Part shown: one piece after another, positions 48,405 through 58,867 of the stretch | Position numbering within the stretch: the stretch's first letter is position 1 | Layout of the letters: each line of letters begins with the position of its first letter | DNA from: Symbiodinium natans | Taxonomy: Eukaryota > Sar > Dinophyceae > Suessiales > Symbiodiniaceae | NCBI GenBank assembly: GCA_905221605.1 | Contig: CAJNDS010002084.1 | Span: forward strand, 454,972 to 518,971 | Reading direction: 5' to 3' | DNA: 64,000 nucleotides | The notes under the pieces: generated by a model | What the model saw: only the letters and a program-made list of their open reading frames with translations | Told to the model about the DNA's origin: nothing | The model's database searches: none | Translations under genes and position numbers: made by a program

Positions 48405-50035
48405 GGGGAGCATGGATTGGAGCTGCGGTTGGAGGGCTACTTGTATCCCCGGACACCATACCCCTCAACGACATTTTGCTCTCAGCTCACCCGTCGGATG
48501 CAACGGTATCTAGGACCCGGAGAGGGCCCCGTAATTCCTTTTTCTTGGGGGTTGGGGGTGCCCTTGTAATCCCCTTAAAACCAAACAGGGCACCCTGTTT
48601 ATTCCTAGGTTCCTCCTCAAGGGACGAGTGTGACTGAGCTGGGTGGCCTGCGGCAACGCAGTAGCTGAGCGTCGGCAGGGTAAGGACAGCACTTATACGC
48701 CCCGAGTGCATCTCGGCATTTAGGGTTTTGGGGTTTAGGATGGTTTAGGTTGCGCAACCTTGAACCTCGCCCGACCTCCCTGGAGCAAAGCAGGGCTGCA
48801 GAAATCGGGGGTGGAGGGAGAGTGAGTTGGGGGAAACCTGGCCGGCCTCGAAAGCTGAACACATCAGGCTGATGGGTGGGAAGTCGAAACCACAATCCTT
48901 TCCCACCTTTCCCTCCTCAAAATGGAACCCGCCCTAAAGTGTTGAAACACTTTCTGTAATGCCGAGCTTTCAACAAAAAAAAGAGCGCTGCAGAAACCCA
49001 GCAGGTGCCGGTGACGGGCATCGACGGCAGCTTGCCGCTGCCAGGTCGGGCGGCGGGGAGGGGGGGGAGGGGGTAGGAGCGAAGTCCAGGGGTTTTGAGA
49101 TCTTGGGGAGGTTTGGGGTTTGTTTGGGGTCGATGAGGGTGAAACGTGGGGCTGTTGGCGTTTTGTTTAGCATCTTGTTCGGTCTTCAACTTTGGGGTTC
49201 GGGGTTGATCACATGTGTTGCGCAGCTCCCTAGCTGCAAACCTTCAGCTGCTTCGCTCTGTCGCGCGATACTGCTAGAAGCGGGAACATCCCAACCCTGA
49301 ACAAACCCTAACCCTAAACCCTAAACCCTAAACCCTAAAATGCTCCAGGTATTCACGCGGCAGTTCCGGACCTCGGCACAGAGGACGAGCGGCTGCTGGT
49401 TGCGGGTAAGTACTCTGTGTTTTCGGGGTCTTTCGGGTTCAGGGAGGCAGCTGACTTGTGCTCGAAACCTTCTCGAACCACCGAGAATCTTGAAGTTATC
49501 CTTCTGATGTTCTTGCTGCTGTGCTCTTGAATCGTTTCTTATTCTTCTTATTCTTTTCTTCTTCTTCTTCTATGACCCGCCACATCAGCCTGGCAGGACA
49601 CGGAGGAGCCTCTACCGCCGCTGCCAGCGCCGCCAGTTCAAGAGGAGGCAGAAGAGGAGGCGGCAGAGGAGGAGGACAGCGGCTGGATGCGTCTGAACGC
49701 CTTTACCCCCCAAACCTCACATGCGTTTACCCCTAAACCCTAAACCCTAACCCCCTTGTGTACCCCAAAAGTGTACCCAAACGAGGTCACCTTAGGACCC
49801 TTGGGGACCAAATGAACCCTAATATTGGGGTCATATGCCCCCATACTACTACAATCCCTATTAAGGTAACCCATAAACCCTTTTAGGGTTCAATTCGTCC
49901 TTACGGGACTCTCCCCCCCCCCTCCCCCCTTCCCGGCGGCCACGGCATTGAAGCCAGTGCTGTGTCTCTGCTGCAGAGGAGATTCCCAGCGAAGCCCTGC
50001 CCAGCCAGCTGCAGGAGCAGCTTTTGAGGATTAGG
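48405..50035 (+). CDS. Six phase-1 exons of one gene with an acidic/proline-rich region
   Basis: Exons: 48405-48530 (GAWIGAAVGGLLVSPDTIPL), 48622-48660 (TSVTELGGLRQR), 48994-49044 (TQQVPVTGIDGSLPLP), 49349-49405 (IHAAVPDLGTEDERLLVA), 49589-49690 (WQDTEEPLPPLPAPPVQEEA) and 49977-50035 (EIPSEALPSQLQEQLLRIR). Donors are GTAATT, GTAGCT, GTCGGG, GTAAGT, GTCTGA and GTTTAG. Every join is phase 1, which is strong internal support. The first intron is a MITE-like element, the third contains CCCTAAA, and the fifth contains a family-D element. It likely continues into the coiled-coil exons at 50778. The N-terminal start is not found. Confidence 0.65.
48531..48621. mobile_element. MITE-like family R (copy 2) forming a 91-nt intron
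   Basis: GTAATTCCTTTTTCTTGGGG to AGGTTCCTCCTCAAG starts with GT and ends with AG followed by G. The flanking exons join in phase. It aligns with copy 1 at 27484. Confidence 0.7.
49800..49904. mobile_element. MITE-like family D (copy 1)
   Basis: CTTGGGGACCAAATGAACCC at the left. The right end (GGTTCAATTCGTCCTTACG) is eroded. It lies inside the intron 49691-49976. Confidence 0.75.
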
Positions 50036-50119
50036 GTTTAGGGTTTAGGGTTTAGGGCGCCAGGGTTTGGGGGCTGAGGGCTTCTGGGGTGTGACGTACG
50101 TGTAGGGGTTACAGGCTTG

Positions 50120-50770
50120 CAGAGCTTGTGGGGTATGGTAGGGCTGACAGGGCTTCGGTGGTGTCCGAGGCGGGTTTACGGCTTGTTTTTTTTTTTTTTT
50201 GGTGTGTGTGTGTGATTGTGTGTGCAGGCGGGCGTATTCTCAGTGTTATCACTTGGGTCTTGTGTTGAAGTTCGGTCCGATCTGCTGCGTAAATGCAACT
50301 TGGGTCGAGAATCTGATGTGAATCAAGTGCTATATCGCAACTGCAGCATATCAGCAACTTATGGCTGCTTGTACAAGTTAGTCACTTTTTTTTCTCACAT
50401 TCTGATTCCTACTATCTGTCAAGTCTTGAATTTCTTGCGATCACCTGGAAGTAAACAACATACGGCACTACCTGTTTAGTACTGCCATGTGCATTTTGCT
50501 GAAGTCGGTCGTTCACGGATCGGATACAAAGAGAACAAAGGCACGAACCCAGCTAAGAAAGTCCTGCCGACTATCAAAGGAAAAGACACGGATGTCATGA
50601 ATAGCGACCTTGAAGACTTTTGAGACTTGCTTTTTGGCTCCCAAATGGAGTGTTGTGATAAAGCCGTCGATTTTGACACACACACACACACACGCAGAGA
50701 GATTCTAACAGTCGCTTGTGCCGGAAGCCGAGCATGCTAGCGTAAGCCCAACCTGAGTTCCCACAGTCTT
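50120..50770. other. Intron-like DNA
   Basis: Contains poly-T, (GT)n at 50202-50222 and (AC)n at 50680-50692. The open frame 50216-50479 has no motif and is probably chance. Confidence 0.4.
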
Positions 50771-50777
50771 GTGCCAG

Positions 50778-53700
50778 GAGCAGCGCCAGGCAGAGGAAAT
50801 CGCGGCAGAGAAGGCTCGCGAGGCTTGTGGCGGGGAGAGGAAGCAACACAAGAGGTTTCATGTCTCCATGCCGAGACCTTTGTAAACCGGCCTTGATTGA
50901 AGTAACCATGAAGACCTAATCTGAGTTTCCACGGTCTTGTGCCAAGAGCAGCGCCAGGCAGAGGAAATGGGAGGGGAGTCTCTGTAGTTTTATGCAATAT
51001 AGTAAGAAAGTTTCATTTCCCTGCCGCCGACCGACCCATGCCTTTCGTGCCCATTTGGTGCCCATGTGCGACGAAGGCCCCGAGAACCACCGAGTTTTTG
51101 CGTTCAGGGTCGCGGCAAGGGCAGGAGGCTTGATTACTGATGGCTTGGAAGAAGATTTCTGAATTCCACCATGCGTATCTGCTATGTCTATAAGGGATCT
51201 GGTCAGCAATCGGCTAAGCCTTTGTAAGCTGGCCTCGATTGAAGCAAACAATGAAAGCCGCACCGGAATGCCCATTGTCTTGTGCCAGGAGCAGCGCCGG
51301 GTAGAGGAACTCGCGGCAGAGAAAGCGCGCGAGGCTTGTGGCGGGTAAAGAGTTAGGGTTTGGGGTTTGGGGTTTGGGGTTTGGGGTTTAATTAGGGTTT
51401 AGGGTTTAGGGCATGCCGCCGACCCACCCCAAGTTGAAGATCAATCCCTGGAAACCCAATCCTTGGGTGCCTTTGTGGCGAAGCCCCCGAGCGCCAGTGA
51501 GTTGTTGCGCTCACCCAACACACCAGGGTTTAGAGTTTAGGTTTTAGGGTTTAGGGTTTAGGGGCTTGGAAGAAGATGACTTCTCTCCTCATTCCTCGAT
51601 CTCTAGGACTCGGTCTTGATGTTGTGTGTTTCGTGTCATGAGAGAGCCCAGCCCAATCTCCCATTCAAGTGGAGCCTTGGAGCCTTCAGCAGCCGCCTGC
51701 ATCCAGTGGACATACACGAAGCTCATGCCCTTACCTCACCTGCAGCCTTGTTCAACTGGCTTTTGTCCTTGCAGTGAACATCCGAAAGCCCAAGCTGCAA
51801 TCCCACCAGAGCCCTAAACCCTAAACCCTAAACCCTAAACCCTAAACCCTAAACCCTAAACCCTAAACCCTAAACCCTAAACCCCAGGAGCAGCGCCAGG
51901 CAGAGGCCAGAGCTGCAGAGAAGGCTCGCGAGGCCCAGGGCAGGGCCCAGGGAGCGGTGGGAATCATGAGGTCCAGAAAGAAGGTTCGTAGTGGGGAAAG
52001 CTGCAAAAAAGAACCCGAAAGGAACCCCTTGTTTTTTAGGGGACCCTAAACACTAAACCCTAAACCCTAAACCCTAGACCCTAAACCCTAAACCCTAAAC
52101 CCCCTTATCCTCAGGGGATGGGTGCTCCACAGGCAGAGCTCCGGCAGAAGGAGCAGAAGGAGGAGGAGGACTGGGGCCCCAAAAAAACCGGCTAAGGCTT
52201 GGGTTGGTCCGGCTAAGGCTTGGGTTGGTTTCGGGATTTCGTGTTTTGGGGTTTTGGGGGGTTTTGGGGGGGGTGTTTTGGGGGAGGGTTTCGGGGGTTT
52301 TGGGGTGTTTTTGCGGGTGAAGGCATGTGGCCATAGTGGGCAGTTACTTAGACCCTCTGTTGTCAAGGGATTGAGACTCGTACCCCTAACACCCTAATAT
52401 ACTCCTAGCATGGCCCTTCTACTACCTTAGGGATCTTTAAAGGGATCCCCCAAAACCCAAGGGTACAACCTTAAGGCCAAGGGACAAACCCTCGATGTTG
52501 GGGGCCTCCCTGTTCAGGAGCGTGCCCGCAGACAAGCCAGAGAGAAGGCTGGCACCTTCCTGAACCAGAAGAGGGTCGAGCCCCAGACTGTAGGGGTTTA
52601 TTTAGGGGCTGTTTAGGTGCGTAGGGACTATGTAAGGTGTGTATATATATATATGGCTTATATACGGAATAAATTTAAGAGTCCCTTCTAGGGGTTCCTC
52701 CTTATACCCCTTAAGTTCAGGGGTCTAGGAGTCATAGGGGTTGTTCTGTCGTGTTGTTGAGTTTGTTGAGCTTCCAGGTGTTCGGGTTTATAGGGATATG
52801 CCAAGTAGCATTCAGAGATCGACTGGCTTGAACAGATCCCAGTAGCTGATGGTATGTGAGATCATGAGGTGTGAGCACGACGCTACTTGTAGGTTGTTAT
52901 GGACGTCTTAGAACGACAGGTGCCCTAGCCCTTCAACCCCTAAACCATCTTCGCAGGAGCGCCAGCAGCGTGTGGAGGTCAGGGCGGTAGCATTCCTGGG
53001 CGGCTTCCTTCGGCCCCCGAGCCCCAGAAGTCCCTGAACACCTAAAACCCTGCATCTAGTGCTGCCGAACTATGAGCTCAGGGTATTGCTAGCTGCTTTG
53101 GGGCCCGATAAAGGGGTCCAGCGCAATTTGGGGGTTAGCAGGGATTTCTTGAAGCTGCCAGTACCCCAAGCAAGGAGCCAGAAGTGGGGTCTAGTTGAAA
53201 CCCTTAACCCGAAGACCCTAAGCTCTCAATGAGTTTGTTTGAGAGGTTCGTTCTCAAGTCCATGGGATTGCTACCTGCAGAACCCCAACCTTTTAAACTT
53301 TTTGGCGTGGTGGTGTTCCTAAACCCTAAACACTAAACCCTAAGTGTGGGGGCCCCTTGGGGGAGGGCAGAGGGCGAGGGATCCCATGATGAAACTGGAC
53401 TGCCTCCGGCCACAGGAGTTCCTTCAAGCGCACGGCTTTGTGGCGCTGGGCCATGCCAAGCGCGTGCAGGAGTTGGGCTTAAAAATCGGACTGCAGGTAT
53501 CAAGCATCAAACCTAAACCCTTCACCCCTGTCAGGCCTTAAACCCAGGATGGGGGATTATTAATAGAGTTCAGCCCCGGGAAAGGGGGGGGTGACCCTAT
53601 AACCACAAACATAGCGCTCTGGGAACCCTACACCCTGAACCCTACACCCTAAACCCCAAACCGTAAACCCTAAACCCCAAACCGTAAACCCTAAACCCCA

Positions 53701-55140
53701 AACCGTAAACCCTAAACCCCAAACCCGAAACCCTAAACCCCAAACCCGAAACCCTAAACCCCAAACCCCAAACCCTAAACCCCAAACCCCAAACCCTAAC
53801 CCCCAAACCCCAAACCCCAAACCCTAAACCCTAAACCCCAAACCCTAAACCCTAAACCCCAAACCCCTCCGCAGCTTCAGGATGCCTGCGGCTTGCCCTT
53901 CATGGCGAGAACTGTGCACCTCGGCGCGGCAAGCCACAGAGGAGTTTCAGGGTTTAGGGTTTGGGGTTTAGGGTTTAGGGTTTAGGTTTAGGGTTTAGGG
54001 TTTAGGGTTTAGGGGAGCCCAAAAACCAACTCATTTTGGCCATACTATCTTCGAAGCTTCCCAACATACCCCAATTCAAATGCTACCATTTGCTTAATAA
54101 GACCCCCTCAAAAACACAGGACAACAATCCCTATATTGTCCTTATATGAGAAGGAAGAGTGTTTTTACTGTAAAGGGGTTCTTAAGCAAATTGTAGAGTG
54201 CGCGCCATCGTGCGCCCTATAGTAGGAGGCCCAGGAGGGTAGAAGGGGGGAGGGTTGTTTAGCACTTTTGGGGGCTTTTCGGGCCCTGTTCCTTTCAAGG
54301 TATCCCATCCATGTCGCCGCCGAGCTGGCGGACGCAGGCATGGTGGAGATGATGATTCAGGAGCAAGAATCCACACAAATCCACAGAACTCCCAAAACGG
54401 TGGTTGAGGCGCCCCAGGTAGGTTTCGGTTTTCAGGCAGGCAAGCAGGCGATTTGCATTCTGAGCCATTTAAGATAAGATTCTCCATACTGGGCATCTGT
54501 ATGTGGCAAAGTAAGACGAGCAGTGATAGCAGGGATCCTGCATCGCGTACTCCGCACCACCCAGTAGCTGTCCTTAATCACCGCCAGATTCCACATGTAC
54601 TCGCCCATGGGGGCGGCTGAGCATGTCTCACAAACTATAGCTTCAAGCGCCCCCTGTTGGTGGGGAGATATTCGATGAACCTGATGTGACTGCGCTTGTT
54701 TTTACCCTGTGAGTTGACGCAGCCCGCCTTGAAACCTTGTCTTCTGCGGCTCAGGATGTAGGGTTTGGATGATATGGTTGAGAAGACATGTGCATCGAAC
54801 AGCGCGCCACACCTTGGGACCAAGTGAACCCCAAAACTAGGGTCATAGACCCTATACACTGCTCTAATCCCTATTATGGTATACGAACCCACAAAACCCC
54901 TTTTCAGGTTCATGTCGGTCCACAAAAGGCATGAGGGGGTTTACGAGAATAAGGGGCCGAACATCGACCCGCAAATAGTAGGATCCCCTTGTAATATGGA
55001 CCCCAAACCCAAAACCCAAAACCCTAAACCCTAAACCCTAAACCCCCCATGTGCCCGAAAAAGGAGGGTGCCGACCCGACGCAGCGGACGTCCAACGGCA
55101 AGACGGCCTCCGAGCTGGCGCGGAAGCGCAACAAAGGCCC
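50778..55140 (+). CDS. Coiled-coil plus ankyrin-repeat protein, many small exons
   Basis: Exons: 50778-50834 (EQRQAEEIAAEKAREACGG), 51289-51344 (EQRRVEELAAEKAREACG), 51888-51983 (EQRQAEARAAEKAREAQGRA), 52115-52195 (GAPQAELRQKEQKEEEDWG), 52518-52589 (ERARRQAREKAGTFLNQKRV), 52957-52986 (ERQQRVEVRA), 53416-53496 (EFLQAHGFVALGHAKRVQEL), 53875-53943 (LQDACGLPFMARTVHLGAAS), 54300-54417 (YPIHVAAELADAGMVEMMI) and 55064-55140 (EGADPTQRTSNGKTASELAR). The last two carry ankyrin signatures: H-V-A-A-E near the first helix, and G-A-D-P...G-K-T-A-x-E-L-A at the next repeat. They join in phase 0. Ankyrin repeats mediate protein binding. Most exon ends are phase 0. The exon near 52195 may end at a GC donor rather than TAA. 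The first three exons are duplicates of one another. Confidence 0.65.
50947..50970 (+). pseudogene. Decayed copy of the duplicated coiled-coil exon
   Basis: CTTGTGCCAAGAGCAGCGCC repeats the acceptor and exon start of 50778, but the acceptor AGG is changed to AAG and the exon body breaks off after EQRQAEEMG. Confidence 0.55.
51811..51886 (-). repeat. (CCCTAAA)n tract that doubles as an acceptor region
   Basis: Ten units ending AAACCCCAG directly before the exon at 51888. Confidence 0.97.
52190..52232 (+). repeat. 21-bp tandem duplication
   Basis: GGCTAAGGCTTGGGTTGGT occurs twice in a row just after the exon ending 52195. Confidence 0.9.
52390..52500. other. Possible MITE-like element
   Basis: CCCTAATATACTCCTAGC and CCTTAGGGATCTTTAAAGGG words are partly palindromic. 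Ends are not defined. Confidence 0.3.
52590..52950. other. Intron DNA with (TA)n
   Basis: GTATATATATATATGGC near 52640 and unique DNA lie between exons of the coiled-coil gene. Confidence 0.5.
53620..53872 (-). repeat. Mixed CCCTAAA/CCCCAAA/CCGTAAA higher-order tract
   Basis: A 21-bp super-unit (AAACCCTAAACCCCAAACCGT) repeats three times, then changes to units with CCCGAAA and CCCCAAA. This is local amplification of composite units. Confidence 0.95.
53946..54014 (+). repeat. (TTTAGGG)n tract
   Basis: About nine units starting just after the exon ending 53943. Confidence 0.96.
54088..54192. mobile_element. MITE-like family H (copy 3)
   Basis: TTTGCTTAATAAGACCCC at the left and GGGGTTCTTAAGCAAA at the right. 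Confidence 0.8.
54430..54800. other. Intron DNA
   Basis: Unique sequence without a convincing exon between the two ankyrin exons. Confidence 0.45.
54813..54929. mobile_element. MITE-like family D (copy 2)
   Basis: CTTGGGACCAAGTGAACCCC at the left and GGTTCATGTCGGTCCACAAA at the right, within the intron between the ankyrin exons. Confidence 0.75.
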
Positions 55141-55259
55141 CCGCCTCGAGAGACGCGAGACCTCTTCTGACCCTCAAACCCCCGCATATACTTATATAAA
55201 CAACAGTACTACCAATTCGGGGCCTTTTCTTTTTTTGGGGGGGTGTAGGGTTTAGGGGC

Positions 55260-57400
55260 CTTGGCCACCTGGAGACAAATTTGGTGACTTGAAGTTTCCA
55301 TAGGATTTCCCTTGATCGGACGTTCCTGTTGCTCAAGCCCCTTTTTGATCTCGCTGACCGCACTTGCCGTCATGCTCAACAGGGTCGTTTTGGGCTACAG
55401 CTTTGGGTTTTTGCGTGGCTTTGGGTTGCTCGTAAGGGTTTGGATGTGTGGGGGGGGGGGGGGGGGGGGGCGCGACTTGAACAGAGCAGCATTGGAGCAG
55501 TTGAGGGTTTCGGGTCTAGGGTTTATCCTAGTAGTAGAGCGGGAAACCTTCAACCTTTTGGGGGTAGCAGAATCCCCTTAGAATCCCAAAGGTTAACCTT
55601 TAATTCCCCAAGGGTTACTGGACAACTAAGTTACAAGGTTGAGTCTGACCGGCCCACTCTAAGGTCTTTAAAGTGGAGAGCCGAAGGCACCTTGACCCCT
55701 TCCATCTTTGCCTCTTGCACCCCCCCTTGCAACCTACCAGCGCGAGGCAGCCTTAGCAAGCCATAGTACTACTACATCATTACATTATATCATTATTTCT
55801 TATTTCTGATGATGTTAATCTGATATTTTAGAAACATACATATATATATATATGTACATGTATATATATATATATACATATACATATGTGTGTGTATCTG
55901 TAAATGCTTATCACCATTTGAACCCATACCATCGAAGCCAGGCGGCTCCCACGATGCGGTTCTGAGAGCACTGAGCTCGAAGGCTGCTTTCAGGGGCGGC
56001 GCCTGAGGAACCGGAAGTGTTCCGAGCATGTTCAGCGTCAAGCAACAGGTTTCAGAGAGACACTTTGTAGCTTTTAGGCGGGCCCGCCCCTGAGCACGGG
56101 AGGACCCAAGGGGCGCGCCGGCGCGGCGCCATGGGTTTGAGCTTCAGAAGGAAGCTGAGCCCTTGTCATTTCTGAGCTCTTGAAGCAAAGAGAAGCCTGG
56201 AAACTCCCCGACAATCTGGACGAAGATCCCCAACCTCCCAAAAGCTCAATGAGTTCCCAAAGCAATGAGAAGGTCGGCCATGTGATGCTGTGCATGAACG
56301 AAGGGGGCTGTGACCCGCGGTGTAGATAACACTCCAGGGCTTCGCAAAAGCACGTGGAAGACATTCGAAGCCCTTAACCTTGACCCCCATAGTACTTGGC
56401 CATAATGGCCTGTAGGCGCAAATTGAAGGGTATATGTGGGCCACTATTATGGATACGCTGAGGGACGTCGGAATATGTACTCGGCCAATATCACTGAAGC
56501 AAGAGTTCATCTCTTCTGTCTGGTATGCAGGCGCAATGCTTCGGGAGCCGCTAATTCGGAATCCGGGTTGCTACCAATGTGCCTGTGTAATTATAGCTAA
56601 AAACCCACCCTGCTAAATTTAGAGCGGCCGCGACAAAAGCTTCATGTCTCAGACGCGGCAGCAAGGAAGCAACTCCATGCAATTCGAGCCATGCAATGTC
56701 GCTGTCGTCGCTGGTGCTGCCCTATACAGTACGTCATTAGGCCACCCTAAACCCTAAACCCTAAACTCTAAACCCTAAACCCTAAACCCTAAACCCTTAC
56801 ATTTTGCCGCATCCTTCTCTGCGCATCCGCGAAAGGTAGTGCAAGGCTTTTGGGGCAGTAGTCGCGGTCGATACCGGGTCGCGAGCCGAAGCTGACTCGT
56901 CCATCAGCCGCTGATTCGTCGCCAGCCGAGGACGCGCCCTGTTGCGAAAAGGCCGTCGGCTACCCCCTTGGGAATTCTTTTTGGGAATTCTTTCTTATTT
57001 TTTATATATAAAGCCCAAGAGGATACTAGAAATATTTGGTTTATTAAGGTTCTAAGGTGAGTATAGACCAAAGGATGCCATTCCCGTGCCAGAAACCCGT
57101 TACACCCTTGTAGCAGTTCAGGTCAAGACAGGGTTCTTAAGGCTCCATGCGCCCAGTATACGCAAGGTATAGACTTCGGCCCAGGATGTTTTTACGGGCT
57201 GTGCAGGGGCCTTATGGCTCTATGGGTCTTGCAGGGTCTAGAGGCTTAGATATTTGTAAGTCTCAAGACCCCCCTCCTAGGTTTTTGGGCCGAACCCCCT
57301 AAAGCCTTGAAGCCCTACCCCTAAACTCCTCCTCCCTCCCCCTCCAGGCCTTAAAAACCCCGAAAATATGTCCTAAACCCTATAGGACCCCGCCCCAAAA
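55260..57400. other. Mostly non-coding
   Basis: Contains a poly-G run at about 55450-55470, (TA)n at 55838-55880 and CCCTAAA at 56745-56797. Open frames such as 55329-55766 and 56166-56510 (minus) have no recognisable motif. Identity is unresolved. Confidence 0.35.
56966..57062. mobile_element. MITE-like family J (copy 1)
   Basis: CCCCCTTGGGAATTCTTT to GGTTCTAAGGTGAGTATAG, matching 61571-61663 along its length. Ends are only loosely inverted. Confidence 0.65.
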
Positions 57401-57410
57401 CCCTGAGAAG

Positions 57411-57500
57411 TCACAAAAGTCGAAGGCCTACCACAAGGAAAGAGAGCGCCTCTTTGTCTTTGGTGTCCCCGGCTCAGATGAAAAAGGAGGGGTCTTCTGG
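57411..57500 (+). CDS. Exon between C- and G-strand words
   Basis: CCCTGAGAAG|TCA then QKSKAYHKERERLFVFGVPG and SDEKGGVFWF. A serine-rich alternative frame is open. The G-strand repeat begins at once after it. Confidence 0.45.
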
Positions 57501-57788
57501 TTTAGGGGTTTAAGGCTTAGAGTCTGTTTAGGGTTCGGCTCCTTTTGCTGTCCACCATTCTGATGGTTTTTTTTCTCCTCCCTGCATGTTAGAGCTTAAG
57601 GAATAGCCGAGCTTCGTGCGCTCTGTCTGCCCTAGTTCCTGCTCCCAAAAGGGATCGGAAGGCACCCGCACCACTCACTGAAACCTTGCACTAAGGCGGC
57701 CTCCACCCGCCTCTAGCAGAGCTGAGGGAAGGTCCCGGAAAACGCCCAGATCCGCCCCTCAGAAGGTCGTCGCTGCCAGCCGACTTCT

Positions 57789-57976
57789 CTTGGGCTCCAA
57801 ATGAACCTGAAGAGGGGTTTGGGTTCATATACCGTAAGATGAGAAATATAGTGGTATAGGGTACATATGACCCCAATAAACAGGGTTCATTATACTGTAA
57901 GATGAAGTATAGTGGTATGGGGTATATATATATATATATATGAGACCCCAATATTAGGGTTCATTTGGTCCCCAAG
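57789..57976. mobile_element. MITE-like family D (copy 3) with internal duplication
   Basis: CTTGGGCTCCAAATGAACC and GGTTCATTTGGTCCCCAAG are 19-bp inverted ends. Inside, GGGTTCATTATACTGTAAGA repeats an earlier GGGTTCATATACCGTAAGA, so the interior was tandemly duplicated. Confidence 0.85.
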
Positions 57977-57999
57977 GTCTGGCGCAGTCCCCGAAAGGT

Positions 58000-58265
58000 T
58001 AGTTTTTTTGTTCATGCTTGCACGCAACGGATGTAAATTCGCCCTCACGGCGGCACAGTTTTTTTGTGCATTGTGGGCATGTATCGGCCCGGCCCATCTG
58101 CAAATGGATCGTCGTGCAGATACTGTACGGGTTCAGGGACTTTTGGATGCCACTTCTGGATCCTACTTGGTGTGTGGAGATTGGCTTAGCAAGCATGCCA
58201 GCTCATCTACTGGAGCTCCCTTCAAGGTCCGAGTTGCCCAGTATATACGCGCGCCTGTACCCTAA
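58000..58265 (+). CDS. Open coding-like segment without telomere flanks
   Basis: The frame contains MDRRADTVRVQGLLDATSGS, then YLVCGDWLSKHASSSTGAPF and a stop at 58263-58265. Composition looks coding, but other frames are also open in part. No family is recognised. Confidence 0.35.
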
Positions 58266-58446
58266 ATGCCTCCCGCTTCGCCGGAAAGCTTCATCAACCA
58301 TGGCACAGCAGTGCCAGCTGCCTGCTGTTCAATGAAGGAAGGAAAATGTGCCACAAAGCGATGGGAGGCGAAGGAGAAGGGTTTAGGGTTTAGGGTTTAG
58401 GGTTTAGGGTCGTCGAGCTTCTTCATGTGTCAGCTCTTCGGAAGAG

Positions 58447-58665
58447 ATGCTGAGTGGGGGTGTATACAGCGCATCGCGCCTGCTTGGTCCGAAAATCCTA
58501 CTCAGCTTGCTCCGCAACCGTTTTGAATTCTCATGGCGCCCAAAGAAAAATTACCCCAACACTCTCTGCTCCTTGGCTCGAGTCGCCACAGCTCAAAGTG
58601 TGACTTGCAGCTCCCAAGTTCTCAGATCTTGGCCAAGGACTCGAGTTTACTTCCGCATTCTCTAG
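58447..58665 (+). CDS. 72-aa open frame, doubtful
   Basis: Starts MLSGGVYSASRLLGPKILLS and ends at TAG. It follows a short TTTAGGG tract. No motif. Confidence 0.25.
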   Translation: MLSGGVYSASRLLGPKILLSLLRNRFEFSWRPKKNYPNTLCSLARVATAQSVTCSSQVLRSWPRTRVYFRIL

Positions 58666-58867
58666 GGCATGCAACTGCATAAGCAAGAGGTGATGAGTAC
58701 CTAACATGGACTTTTGGTACGGAATGGTACGGATAAGCCCTGAACCTTCACCCCCGCAAACCGAGAGGATCCTTTTGGGTTTTTAGGGTTTAGGGTATAA
58801 CCCTGCACCCTTTTTTGAGGCTTCAATCCTAAACCCTAAACCGTAACCTCCCTGGACCCTCGGCCAG

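Noticed and set aside
53560-53820. Minus-strand WGLGF repeat protein
   Set aside because: Translation of the composite CCCTAAA/CCCCAAA tract.
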